A stretch of 64,000 bases of DNA from Azorinus chamasolen (lineage: Eukaryota > Mollusca > Bivalvia > Cardiida > Solecurtidae). The stretch covers positions 57,161,071-57,225,070 of the forward strand of contig OY755241.1 in assembly GCA_963576725.1 (NCBI GenBank), in the 5' to 3' direction. Position numbers and translations under genes: made by a program. The number at the start of each line of letters is the position of its first letter. Positions within the stretch are counted from its first letter, which is position 1. The notes beneath the pieces are model-generated. The model was not told the DNA's origin, searched no databases, and worked only from the letters and a program-made list of their open reading frames with translations. Positions 1 through 8,686 of this stretch are shown piece after piece.

Positions 1-45
1 CAAACCCTGTGTTGCGACCACTATTTAGAATCCTCTCTTGAAGAT
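1..45 (+). mobile_element. Family C element, left-arm fragment
   Basis: CAAACCCTGTGTTGCGACCA followed by an ACTATTTAGAATC-like stretch matches one arm of the family C palindrome. The other arm is missing. Confidence 0.6.
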
Positions 46-114
46 GTGGGATGGTCCATTACTGTTTGATAAGTAGAGTCTATTTACTAGAAATAGGTAT
101 TTCTGCACCTCTGC

Positions 115-185
115 AAACAGAGAAGTCACCCTGATCAGACGGCTCCTCTGTTTTCAAAGGCGTAAAAAGTGTATGGAGTCACGGG
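115..185. mobile_element. Family A core, degenerate
   Basis: CTGCAAACAGAGAAG, CTGATCAGACGGCTCC and TTCAAAGGCGTA match family A. The second arm is largely deleted. Confidence 0.5.
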
Positions 186-360
186 TTCATTAATATTCAT
201 AGTTGGTGGTATTGCTGCAAGCTGAATCTTGCATGAATTCATACCAAGCAATGGGATACTTGATGTAACACCCTCCTTTACCACATGAATATACATGTAA
301 GAAATAATTACTATAATTATGAATATTTATTAGCTGAAAATGGTAGGAAAAGCAGAATTA

Positions 361-505
361 CAGTAGAACCCCTCTAATGTGACCACTTAATAAACATGGC
401 TGTCTGTATAAGTAGGTGGTTGCTTAATGCAGGATAATAATAATGCAAAAAGCTCCTCTAGCATTAAACTACCACCTGCCCCAAGAATTAAACATTAGCG
501 GGCAT
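361..505. mobile_element. Family D (pogo-like) MITE, right end lost
   Basis: Starts CAGTAGAACCCCTCTAATG after a TA and carries the GGTGGTTGCTTAATGCAGGA arm and its inverse. The matching terminal repeat on the right is cut at CATTAGCGGG. Confidence 0.65.
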
Positions 506-511
506 CATACA

Positions 512-619
512 TATATCTGTATAATTCCATAAGCAAACAGAGCAAATGAAAGCTATCTGATCCTGGTCTATTCTGTTTGCAAGGGCACCTAAAGGCCTCT
601 CTATCAGGTAAAAGGTTAA
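512..619. mobile_element. Family A element, right part
   Basis: ATAAGCAAACAGAGCA starts a degenerate hairpin ending TCTGTTTGCAAGG, followed by an end reading AAAAGGTTAA. Confidence 0.55.
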
Positions 620-2700
620 AAAATGACAACTGCATTGCATAACAAGGAAGAAATAACATTAGTGAAAGTTGTAAAATATTTCCAAGAGACAGCCAAATAA
701 CTGCAGATGATTTACCTGTCCAGGATTTATGACCTTTTGACTGACATAATCCATCCCAGCCCCTATTAACCTGACGACAGGAAACAGTTTATCCAAGAAA
801 ACAAATATCTGGCTTCTTTCTTATAAATCATTTTCATATCTTTAAAGGGTCACATCCATCGGGGCATAATAATAGGCCGCATTTCACTTTTCCTTGAAGT
901 CCATTTAATCCTATACCCAGATAGAGACATCTTTTCACAGCTTTGCAAACGGAGTAGACCAGATCGGATCAGTGTCTGCTCTGTTTGCTTACGGAATATT
1001 ATATAAATCTGATTTTACATTTTTCTGCCTGAGCCAAAATTTTCCATATTCATTATGCCATTAGAATTTTTTTCAGCGGCTAGCTGTCTATTTTCACTTT
1101 TGTTCTAGTTTTCCACCAATGAGAAACTATGTTACATTGTAATTTGCATATGACCTAGGAGTATTTACAGTAAACTGTATTTTCATTAGTGAAATACCTT
1201 GACTGGCATACAACCTTTTTATATGCCTCTACACATTGCCAAACTAGGTAAAATTCTGATATACAGTCTGCTAACGTGTCGAATTTCCTGGGGGTAATTA
1301 TTACGATATTGCAGTTATTTCAAACACCATGTTTTATGATAATTAGCTGCTTCGGCCTCGCAAATTGAATTCAATGCAATAATTAACATAATCACAACAC
1401 ATGTTAGGCACCTTGTTACACAGACATGGTCTATAAACTTCTTAGAGTTCAGTCAAAAGACCATATAGTTCAGAAAATCATTATTTACGCAGATATTTAG
1501 CATGGGACCGAAGACTGTCGACTGTCGAAAGTTCTGTTCTTAAAATAGATTTTAAGACCTGGAAATTCCCATAAAATCAAAGTACTGATGTACTGATATT
1601 TATCACCTCATGGTAATGGTTGCTAAGCAATATTACCAATTTGTCGAAACCTCTATTAAACTTTCAAACTTTTACTATCATTTTGCTATCAATTAATATA
1701 ACATTTGATCATAAAATCCACTTTGACGAACAGGTAGTTTGCCGAAACCACCATAATTCACAGGCAGTGCTATAGGAAATAAAGAGGAAGGGTTGTTTAG
1801 TATATTAGAGTAGTGGTATTAATAGTATTAATTACTGTCCCCGACTAAAGCACCGAGGCTCTGGTTTTTGGCTCTCTTTGATATAAAGCTACTTACTGAA
1901 GGCTACTGCTACGGCTCTATCACATGGGGCCTGGGCTCATAGAGTAGGTTATATTGTTTTAAAACTACATGTAGATTCATGCAGTTAATGATGTCATTAA
2001 TGATGATGCACACACGTCGATTAAAGTGTTGATCTAGGCTAAATAAATACCGTTCTTTAAAGAATAACAGGCTCTGCACAAACAAAAACTTTATGCTTTA
2101 AAGTGTATCACGAAGAAAATACAGATCTGTATTTACTTCGTGAGTGTATTCAATTTCTTATCTTCATATCGATACAAATATAAGCGCTTTCATGCACATT
2201 TTATAATAAATGCTAAATATTTTAAAATAATTGCTTTATATTTATAAAAATTTATAACATTTTATAATAAATGCTTTATACTAAAGAACTAACTTCAGAT
2301 AGTTTTAAAACATTACTTTGACATCATACATTTTAAAAGTGATTTCCTATAAAAGCAACTTGAAATATTTCAATAAATATTTCTTCTACTCCAAGTCATT
2401 TTCATTGCATGCTTCTCTGCTAGCATAATAACAAGCAATCCTTCATAGATCTAGTTCTCTGTACTGGTAGAATCTCCAAACATTGAAATAAATATTGCAG
2501 AGATTGTTTTGTACATTGTGTCAATATTTGAGAGCCGCTGAATATCTTTTTAAAAGATATTTCTTGTTTATCTTAGTCCTTCGCTTGCTGAATTTTAAAA
2601 TACATTTCTCCTTCTTTACCCATGCCCTGTTGTATAATTACATATATCTTCACTGTGTACAATTATTTCCCTATGCAATCACTGCAACGGACAATCAACT
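620..2700. other. AT-rich non-coding stretch with one degenerate family A core
   Basis: No exon, RNA gene or intact element recognised. A degenerate family A core lies at about 938-995 (TTTGCAAACGGAGTAGACC to CTGCTCTGTTTGCTTA). A short direct duplication of an ATTTTATAATAAATGCT motif lies near 2198-2280. This may be intron of the SLC7 gene, whose upstream exons were not found. Confidence 0.5.
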
Positions 2701-2770
2701 TGTAAATAGTGCAGACCCTGATGAGACAGCTCCTGTAGGAGCTGTCTCATCTGGGTCTTCACTATTTACA
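2701..2770. repeat. 70-bp palindrome, family F-type core
   Basis: Arms TGTAAATAGTGCAGACCCTG... and its inverse pair over 35 bases with about three mismatches and a minimal loop. The flanks do not show the usual TTAA ends. Confidence 0.8.
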
Positions 2771-2926
2771 GGTAGGTATATTGACGTGAATAGCAAGCGA
2801 TAGGTTAATTAATGTTTGTGTTGTCATTATTTCTTATAAATGTGAATATTCATCAGGTACAGGGTTATTGTTATATCTGCAGAATATTTGCCAATAGTGG
2901 GAAGTCTAATTAGTTTATTGCATGTA

Positions 2927-3287
2927 CAGTGCTCCCTCCCTTCAACGGCCCTCTCAATAACGATTCCCTCCTTACAACAACGCATGTCACTGTTTCCGAA
3001 ACAACAAGGCTCCAGAAACAACTTTTTCCATCATATTTTCTTTATGCCTCTATCAAACCCTGTGTTGTGACCACTCTTTAGAATCGTCACTTTGTGACGA
3101 TTCTAAAGAGTGGTCACAACATAGGGTTTGATTGAGGCATAACGGTTTTAGTTCTCGAAATACACCTTATCTGGGGATCTGCAAACAAGCTAATTATGTT
3201 TGATTTTCCCTCCCTATAACAACTCCCTCTGAACAACACATACAATCTTCGTATCCCAAAGGGTGTCGTTGTAGAGAGGGAGCACTG
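2927..3287. mobile_element. TA-flanked pogo/Tigger-like MITE carrying a family C palindrome
   Basis: Terminal inverted repeats CAGTGCTCCCTCC...and...GAGGGAGCACTG are flanked on both sides by TA (2925-2926, 3288-3289). CAGT ends with a TA target are typical of pogo-type Tc1/mariner elements. No transposase. The centre holds the palindrome at 3041-3142. Confidence 0.72.
3041..3142. repeat. Family C palindrome (102 bp, near perfect)
   Basis: Arms of about 49 bases read TTATGCCTC(T/A)ATCAAACCC then GTGACCACTCTTTAGAATCG, with a 4-base turn. Only two arm mismatches. Confidence 0.85.
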
Positions 3288-3297
3288 TATATCTATA

Positions 3298-3363
3298 GCA
3301 AACAGAGCAGACCCTGATCAGACGGCTCCTCTAGGAGCCGTCTGATCTGGGTCTACTGTTTGC
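3298..3363. repeat. Isolated family A palindrome
   Basis: GCAAACAGAGCAGACC to GGTCTACTGTTTGC. The hairpin stands alone without the usual A-family flanks, directly before the TTAA of the next element. Confidence 0.75.
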
Positions 3364-3370
3364 ACATTTA

Positions 3371-3553
3371 TTAACCCTTTCCCTCATATAAATATGTTTT
3401 CACACATCTGCAAACAGAATAGACCCAGATCAGGCAGCTCCCTAAAAAATGTCTACAATGTTCCACCTTTCATATATATTTATAATTATTTTGTTATGAA
3501 TATTCAGTAGGTATTGAAATTTGGCCTACATACAGAACAGAGAAAGGGTTCAG
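3371..3553. mobile_element. Family A TTAA MITE with deleted hairpin arm
   Basis: Begins TTAACCCTTTCCCTCATATA and ends GAACAGAGAAAGGGTT (final AA mutated to CA). The first core arm is present and the second is missing. Confidence 0.75.
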
Positions 3554-3580
3554 CTGAAAGGGCTTCCTTACTTTAAGTTT

Positions 3581-3939
3581 TTAACCCTTTTCTCCATCAA
3601 TATTCATGAAAGAAATAATGACATCATGAATATTAATTATCTGAATTTTATAACAGTACCATGAAATCAGGATTGTTTTTAATAAGACAGAAACTACATA
3701 GAATCGGATCTCATTGTTTCATAAACATACAGAGCAGACCCTGATCTGACAGCTCCTACAGGAACCGTCTGATCAGGGTCTGCTCTGTTTGCCTATGAAA
3801 TTATAGATATGACTTTAAAGCTTCTTGACTTCCATTGCCAAAGATTTCTCCTGTCCATATGCCATTAAACAAATGAATGTAATTTGATATTCATGGCATC
3901 ATAATTACTTACATGGATGTTCATGGAGTAAAAGGTTAA
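3581..3939. mobile_element. Family A TTAA MITE, long variant
   Basis: TTAACCCTTTTCTCCATCAA at the left and ATGGAGTAAAAGGTTAA at the right. The central hairpin is at 3723-3793. The TTAA at 3936-3939 is shared with the next element. Confidence 0.8.
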
Positions 3940-4165
3940 CCCTTTCCTCCATAAATACGCCTTTCTACACCTCTGTAAAAGTCACTTTATGAAACCATTG
4001 TGATGAATAGAGCATTTGCTCCTATAGGAGCAAATGCTCTATTTATCACAATGGTTTCAATAATGCACAATTCTAAAAAATTCCATTTCTCTAGTTATTG
4101 CTCCTTTTCGGTAGATTTATTCAATCTGGTTTGATCTAAAAATAGCCTATGAGGGAATGGGTTAA
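3936..4165. mobile_element. Family B TTAA MITE, full length
   Basis: TTAACCCTTTCCTCCATAAA to GGGAATGGGTTAA. The central palindrome GAGCATTTGCTCC/GGAGCAAATGCTC is bracketed by GAAACCATTGTGAT and its inverse. Confidence 0.85.
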
Positions 4166-4265
4166 ACAAGGATGGACCATTCAAGTTTGAATATGCAGCA
4201 CTGAAAGGGTTAAAGCCACATAATGAAAAGCTTTTTCATGTGCTGGATGTCGTTTGATGTTTAGT

Positions 4266-4585
4266 TCAGCCTAATGCAAACAGCCTGAATCAAAGCTAGT
4301 GTCAGCCTGTATTAATGTGGTTTCATCTCCCCCTGTGCACTGATTGCATTTTGTTTGTCTGCTTGCAAACAGAATAGACCCTGATTGGACAGCTACTGTA
4401 TGAACTGGATTGTTAAGAGTCTGCTCTGTTTGCTTATGAAATTTTATAAATCTGGTTCTACAGTTTCTGTAATGGGTGTAAAATTCTGTGTTCATATACT
4501 ATGAATCAAAGCTAATGTCTTCCTTTATAAGTAGGTTTCATCTCCCACTGTGCATCAACCACATTTTGTTTGTCTGCTTTCAATT
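4266..4585. repeat. Partial direct duplication around a degenerate family A core
   Basis: AATCAAAGCTAGTGTC at 4288 and AATCAAAGCTAATGTC at 4504 start similar stretches ending CATTTTGTTTGTCTGCTT. Between them is a family A core at 4364-4440 (GCAAACAGAATAGACC to GTCTGCTCTGTTTGC). Confidence 0.55.
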
Positions 4586-4599
4586 AGTTTAAACCCCAG

Positions 4600-4814
4600 T
4601 TAACCCTTTCAGTGCAGGACATGAGTCAGTAATGTCCTTTGCAAACAGTGCTGACCCTGATGAGAGGGCTCCTAGTGGAGCCCTCTCATCAGGGTCAGCA
4701 CTATTTGTCATGTTACACTTTTCTTTAAAAAAAACCCCCTAAATATTCACCATAAGTTTGACCTGTTTGAATTTTGTAAAAGTCCTTTTGAAAATTCAGC
4801 ATTGTAAGGGTTAA
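4600..4814. mobile_element. Family F TTAA MITE, full length
   Basis: TTAACCCTTTCAGTGCAGG to CATTGTAAGGGTTAA. Hairpin GCAAACAGTGCTGACCCTGA / GGGTCAGCACTATTTGTCAT. The right TTAA (4811-4814) is reused by the next element. Confidence 0.82.
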
Positions 4815-5040
4815 CCCAGTGTTTGATATAAATGCATGATAATACATTTTCTAACAGAGTAAACCCAGATCAGACAACTAATTTATAGTAGTCTGATCAA
4901 AGTCTGCTCTGTTTACTTATGAAATAATATAGATCTGACTCTACAGTTTATGTCGTAGGGAAATAGTTCTGTGTATGTCATTACAGAATTTTAAATTAGC
5001 TGATTAATATTCATGATATCATTATAAGCGATATGAGATA
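4811..5040. mobile_element. Family A element, partial
   Basis: TTAACCC start, diverged core at 4855-4915 (CTAACAGAGTAAACCCAGAT to AAGTCTGCTCTGTTTAC), then the AATATTCATGATATCATTA tail. The right TTAA end is lost. Confidence 0.6.
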
Positions 5041-5335
5041 TTGTAACTCCGGGTCCGCCTCGTCGTTGTTGTCGTCATCCGAAATCTTAACATTGCCCAT
5101 AATTCGAAAAATATAAGAGGTATCAACATGAAACCTCATAGGTTAATAGATCTCATTGAGGGGAAGGCCCCTACATAAGAACCATAACTCTTGATATAAA
5201 ATATTTTGAGGTTATAGCCCTTTATATTTTTTGACAGTGACGACAGACAAGCGTTCACACCCGCTTGAGATGCTCTTGTTTATTACATGATTATTCATGC
5301 AGTAAATAGTTTTAATCAACTTTTCCCTAGTTATC
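5041..5335. other. Unassigned non-coding stretch
   Basis: Contains a TCGTCGTTGTTGTCGTCATC motif and then sequence like part of the dispersed bivalve repeats (no long ORF). Nothing else supported. Confidence 0.35.
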
Positions 5336-5532
5336 TTAACCCTTTCTCCCAAATTTCAATACCTACTGAATATTCATGAACAAAATAGTTAAAATTAGAT
5401 AAATACCGTATGCATGTTGGGTCACTGTAGCCATTTTAGACCCTGATCAGACGGCTCCTATAGAAGCTGTCTGATCTGAGTCCACTCTGTTTGCAGATGC
5501 CTGAAAACACTCTTATAAGAGGGAAAGGATAA
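5336..5532. mobile_element. Family A TTAA MITE
   Basis: TTAACCCTTTCTCCC at the left; the right end GAGGGAAAGGATAA has lost TTAA. One arm of the core is shortened by a small deletion at about 5440. Confidence 0.7.
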
Positions 5533-5834
5533 GTATTATATTTGGCAAATAAACATCAGAGACCCATATAAGATGTGTCCTAAATTAATCTGTTTTCAAT
5601 AATTATAACTTCTTCCTAAAGAGTCATCACAACATAGGGTTGTGGTGGAGAAAATTTCAATCGTGGTTTTAATATTCGAATATGCACCTTCTATTGCTGC
5701 TCTGTGTTCATTACGAGAAGAAGATGAAGTAAATATTGACATTAACAAAGCCTTTGAGGCATTTTGAATACAGTAGATGCACACAAGTAGGTTTTGAAAT
5801 TTGATCGATTGACCGAATTTTTTGCAAACTTGTC

Positions 5835-6088
5835 TTAACCCTTTCCCTGTTCTGCATATATTTATTTCAAATTTCAATACCTACTGTACTATTTATGGGA
5901 AAGGTAGTTATTTGAAATAGGGAAGGTGGAACATTTTAGCCATTTTAAAAAGTTAATAAACAGATCTTTCAAATTCAATTAGCAAACAGAGCAGACCCTG
6001 ATCAGACAGCTCCTGTAGGAGCCATCTGATCTGTGTCTACTCTGTTTGAAAATGTGTGAAAAAGCGTTTATATGAGGGAAAGGGTTAA
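5835..6088. mobile_element. Family A TTAA MITE, full length (254 bp)
   Basis: TTAACCCTTTCCCTGTTCTG to GAGGGAAAGGGTTAA, with intact 14-bp terminal inverted repeats. The hairpin at 5983-6049 (GCAAACAGAGCAGACCCTGA / ...TCTACTCTGTTTG) lies off-centre towards the right end. Confidence 0.88.
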
Positions 6089-6139
6089 CACATTTTCAAA
6101 CAGTAGACCCTTCTTACATCAGGGTGGAAACTAAAGATA

Positions 6140-6240
6140 AATAAAACAGGTGGTATCTTAATGCAGATTGAAAGCAATACAGTAAGCTAGGAGCTTTCCT
6201 GCATTGCTTTCAACCTGCATGAAGCAGCCACCAGTGTTCA
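6140..6240. mobile_element. Family D core, without ends
   Basis: AACAGGTGGTATCTTAATGC and its imperfect inverse (GCATGAAGCAGCCACC) form a foldback of about 95 bp. No TA-flanked CAGT ends visible. Confidence 0.55.
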
Positions 6241-6837
6241 AAATACCGGAAGCTCCATTTAAAGTAAAAGTAAAGTACCTAGTTATAGTCTACTTTCAGT
6301 CCGAATGACCGTTCAGCCGACTGTACATTTAAAATATAATTTGCCCCTGTGGAGCGTTTATTAGAGATTGCAGACGTGGTACATGTAACTACTGAAACAG
6401 TGAAATTTGTTTTAACAAAAATAATTGCCTCATATTCAGTCAATATGCAAAGAGCTTCTGTGCAAGCAACAGTCTTTGTTTGCATTGAAGTAGACGGAAG
6501 TGTTCAAGGCTGAGCAAATAAGTAATTCTATACATCCAGTAAAGAAACTCCTAAATAGTCGACGGCCCATTAATTATGAAACACATAGAAACTGTATCGA
6601 TATTTAATCGTTGTACACTAGCTGATCTGTAGTTGTCGACAAAAGAATTTGTCTGTTAATTTATCTTTTAGTTCATTCACTGTTATTTCTTGACGTCACT
6701 TCAGAAATACTACTAGAGTGTTAGACATTTTGGATCCTGATCAAATGTTCAGTATTTAAGCTCGTCATTCTTGCTCAAAAGTTGTTTGTATAGGTTATTT
6801 ACCCTTTCCTTCATATAAACATTTGTGCATGGTTTGT
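6241..6837. other. Non-coding stretch, nothing recognised
   Basis: No splice-supported exon and no intact repeat. A CCTTTCCTTCATATAAA motif near 6802 looks like a family A end fragment. Confidence 0.4.
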
Positions 6838-6985
6838 TTAACCCTTTCCCTCATATAAAAGTGTTTTCACGCATTTGCAAACAGAGTAGACACAGATCAG
6901 ACAGCTCCTAGAGGAGCCGTCTGATCAGGGTCTGCTCTGTTTGCAAATAGAATTTGATATATCTGTTTCTTTGCTTTCTAAAATA
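6838..6985. mobile_element. Family A TTAA MITE, left part, cut by a family D element
   Basis: TTAACCCTTTCCCTCATATA, perfect hairpin at 6877-6945, then sequence stops where a D element begins at TA|CAGTAAAACC. The A right half does not resume after the D element. Confidence 0.72.
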
Positions 6986-7155
6986 CAGTAAAACCTCTCC
7001 TGACCAACATTATAGTAGGGAAGAATGTATCTATACTTATAGGCAGATGGCTGCTTAATGCAGGATGAAAGACTTCACCCTGCTTTAAGCAGTCACATGT
7101 CTCCAAGATGGGTATTTATACTAAATTTAATGTCCAGTTTAGAAGGGTTTTACTG
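6986..7155. mobile_element. Family D (pogo-like) MITE
   Basis: CAGTAAAACCTCTCCTGACC at the left after TA; AGAAGGGTTTTACTG at the right. Internal imperfect palindrome with a GCAGGATGAAAG arm. Confidence 0.75.
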
Positions 7156-7263
7156 TTAGGCTAAATTGACTTATAAATTTACCTTTACAAGTTGGTGGAG
7201 AGGGGAGATTGGGTATCTGTATAGTAAGGTAATTAATGTACATGTTCTCGGCAAGTATTCAGA

Positions 7264-7480
7264 GGGCTTAACACTTTGTATGCAGGGTATGACATGCACT
7301 GTCATTTGCAAATAGTGTAGACCCAGATCAGAAGGCTCCTAGAGGAGCCCTCTGATCAGGGTCTGCACTATTTGTCATTCGAAATCCTGTAGCAAGTTTA
7401 AGCCTTTCATATACTGAGTGGATTCTATAGCTCAACACTGATGTTCTATTCCATTCTGAATATACACATCATTGAAAGGA
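7264..7480. mobile_element. Family F element
   Basis: Hairpin 7302-7376: TTTGCAAATAGTGTAGACCC to GGGTCTGCACTATTTGTCAT. Flanks resemble the F element at 4600 (ATGCAGGG on the left, CATTGAAAGG on the right), without clean TTAA ends. Confidence 0.65.
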
Positions 7481-7546
7481 CCAAATATTGTGCATACCAT
7501 ATGCTTCAAGATGTTGAAAGAAATTGCTCCATTATAGGAACGTTAA

Positions 7547-7771
7547 TTAACCCTTTCCCTGTTCTATATTTACACCAAATTTCGATACCTACTGAATATT
7601 CATGGACAAAATTGTAATAGTAAGTATGGAAGGTGGAAACTATGGAAACAGATCTATGATATTTTATTAGCAAACAGAGCAGACCCAGATCAGAAGGCTC
7701 CTATAGCCACTGTCTGATCTGGGTCTACTCTGTTTGCAAAGGCGTGAACCACGTTTATATGAGGAAAAGGT
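7547..7771. mobile_element. Family A TTAA MITE
   Basis: TTAACCCTTTCCCTGTTCTA; hairpin at 7669-7739; right end GAGGAAAAGGTTT with the TTAA decayed. Confidence 0.75.
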
Positions 7772-7967
7772 TTCCTTTTTGAGTCGCCAAAAAAGACGCT
7801 CGTTTAATCTCCCCGTAATAGGTGTGAGGGGGTCGGGGAGGACCACCCCCCTACACACCTTACAATAAATACATGTACATATATCACAAATATAAGAAGT
7901 GCATGGTAACAATTCATAAGTTCATAATGACGCCATGATTATGAATAAGGATAGCTAGAGGTTTTTT

Positions 7968-8108
7968 TACATACCTACATACATACATACGTACGTACGT
8001 ACATACATACGTACATACGCACGTACGCATGTACATACGTACACACGCACGCACGCACGCACATACGTACGTACGTACGTACGTACGTACGTACGTACAT
8101 ACATACAT
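7968..8108. repeat. Tetranucleotide microsatellite (TACA/TACG)n
   Basis: About 140 bp of interleaved TACATACA and TACGTACG runs with a CACGCACG patch. Open frames across it are artefacts of the 4-base period. Confidence 0.95.
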
Positions 8109-8339
8109 GAGGAAAAGGTTTAAGGGAATCTAACTAAGGAATCAGCGGCTGTTCCCAAACCAACACTCTTGGCAAGTTTTGAGACAAAAATGTCAAAATG
8201 AGGAATTGAAATTCCCAAATTCATAGAAACCTTTCTAATTCAAACACCTCTGATCATTTCGAAGAGGTTTGGTTTTAGAGGTTCTGCTATATTACATAAA
8301 TTACTCTTATTTACCTCAATATTTTTAATGGTATATGAA

Positions 8340-8491
8340 CAAGAACAGTTTTGGCCCTGGTAGAAACTGTAGAATCAGATCTATATTATTTTATAAGCAA
8401 ACGGAGCAGACCTTGATCAGACAGCTCCTGTAGGAGCTAACTGATCTTTGTCTACTCTGTTTGCAAAGGAATTCAAAGGAGTGAAGGATTA
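8340..8491. mobile_element. Family A element, degenerate, just upstream of the first SLC7 exon
   Basis: TTTTGGCCCTGGTAGAAACT leads to a hairpin at 8396-8466 and a GTGAAGGATTAA end. It lies 70 bp before the splice acceptor of exon 8563. Confidence 0.6.
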
Positions 8492-8562
8492 AACTTCAGG
8501 GCAAAATTTTACAAAATATAGGGTGCATAATTATCATGATATGATGATCTTTTGTTTTTCAG

Positions 8563-8686
8563 AAATTGTCCGCGGGCGATATGGATATCTATCATGCTGG
8601 TAACCATTGTCTACACATTCGCCAATGTTGCATACTTCACTACGGTCAGCAGAGTTGAAGTCCTCAGTGGAGCCGCCGTTGCTGTG
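8563..8686 (+). CDS. SLC7 exon (TM7 region)
   Basis: AG acceptor at 8561-8562 after a T-rich tract, GT donor at 8687. One leading base, then 41 codons reading [20 protein letters not shown] and onward to SGAAVAV. A hydrophobic helix is followed by the short extracellular loop. The leading A fits an Arg codon split AG|A, as the family sequence predicts. Confidence 0.92.

Noticed and set aside
5596..5877. 93-residue minus-strand frame as a possible upstream SLC7 or other exon
   Set aside because: Wrong strand for SLC7, overlaps a family A end and a family C-like half palindrome, and shows no family similarity.
7914..8108. Frame rich in Tyr-Val-Arg-Thr-Cys
   Set aside because: Translation of a tetranucleotide microsatellite.
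1..8562. Search for upstream SLC7 exons (helices 1-6)
   Set aside because: No stretch with the family's GSGIF, YGGWN-type or EE(M/L)xNP signatures next to splice sites was found; the exons are probably outside the window.
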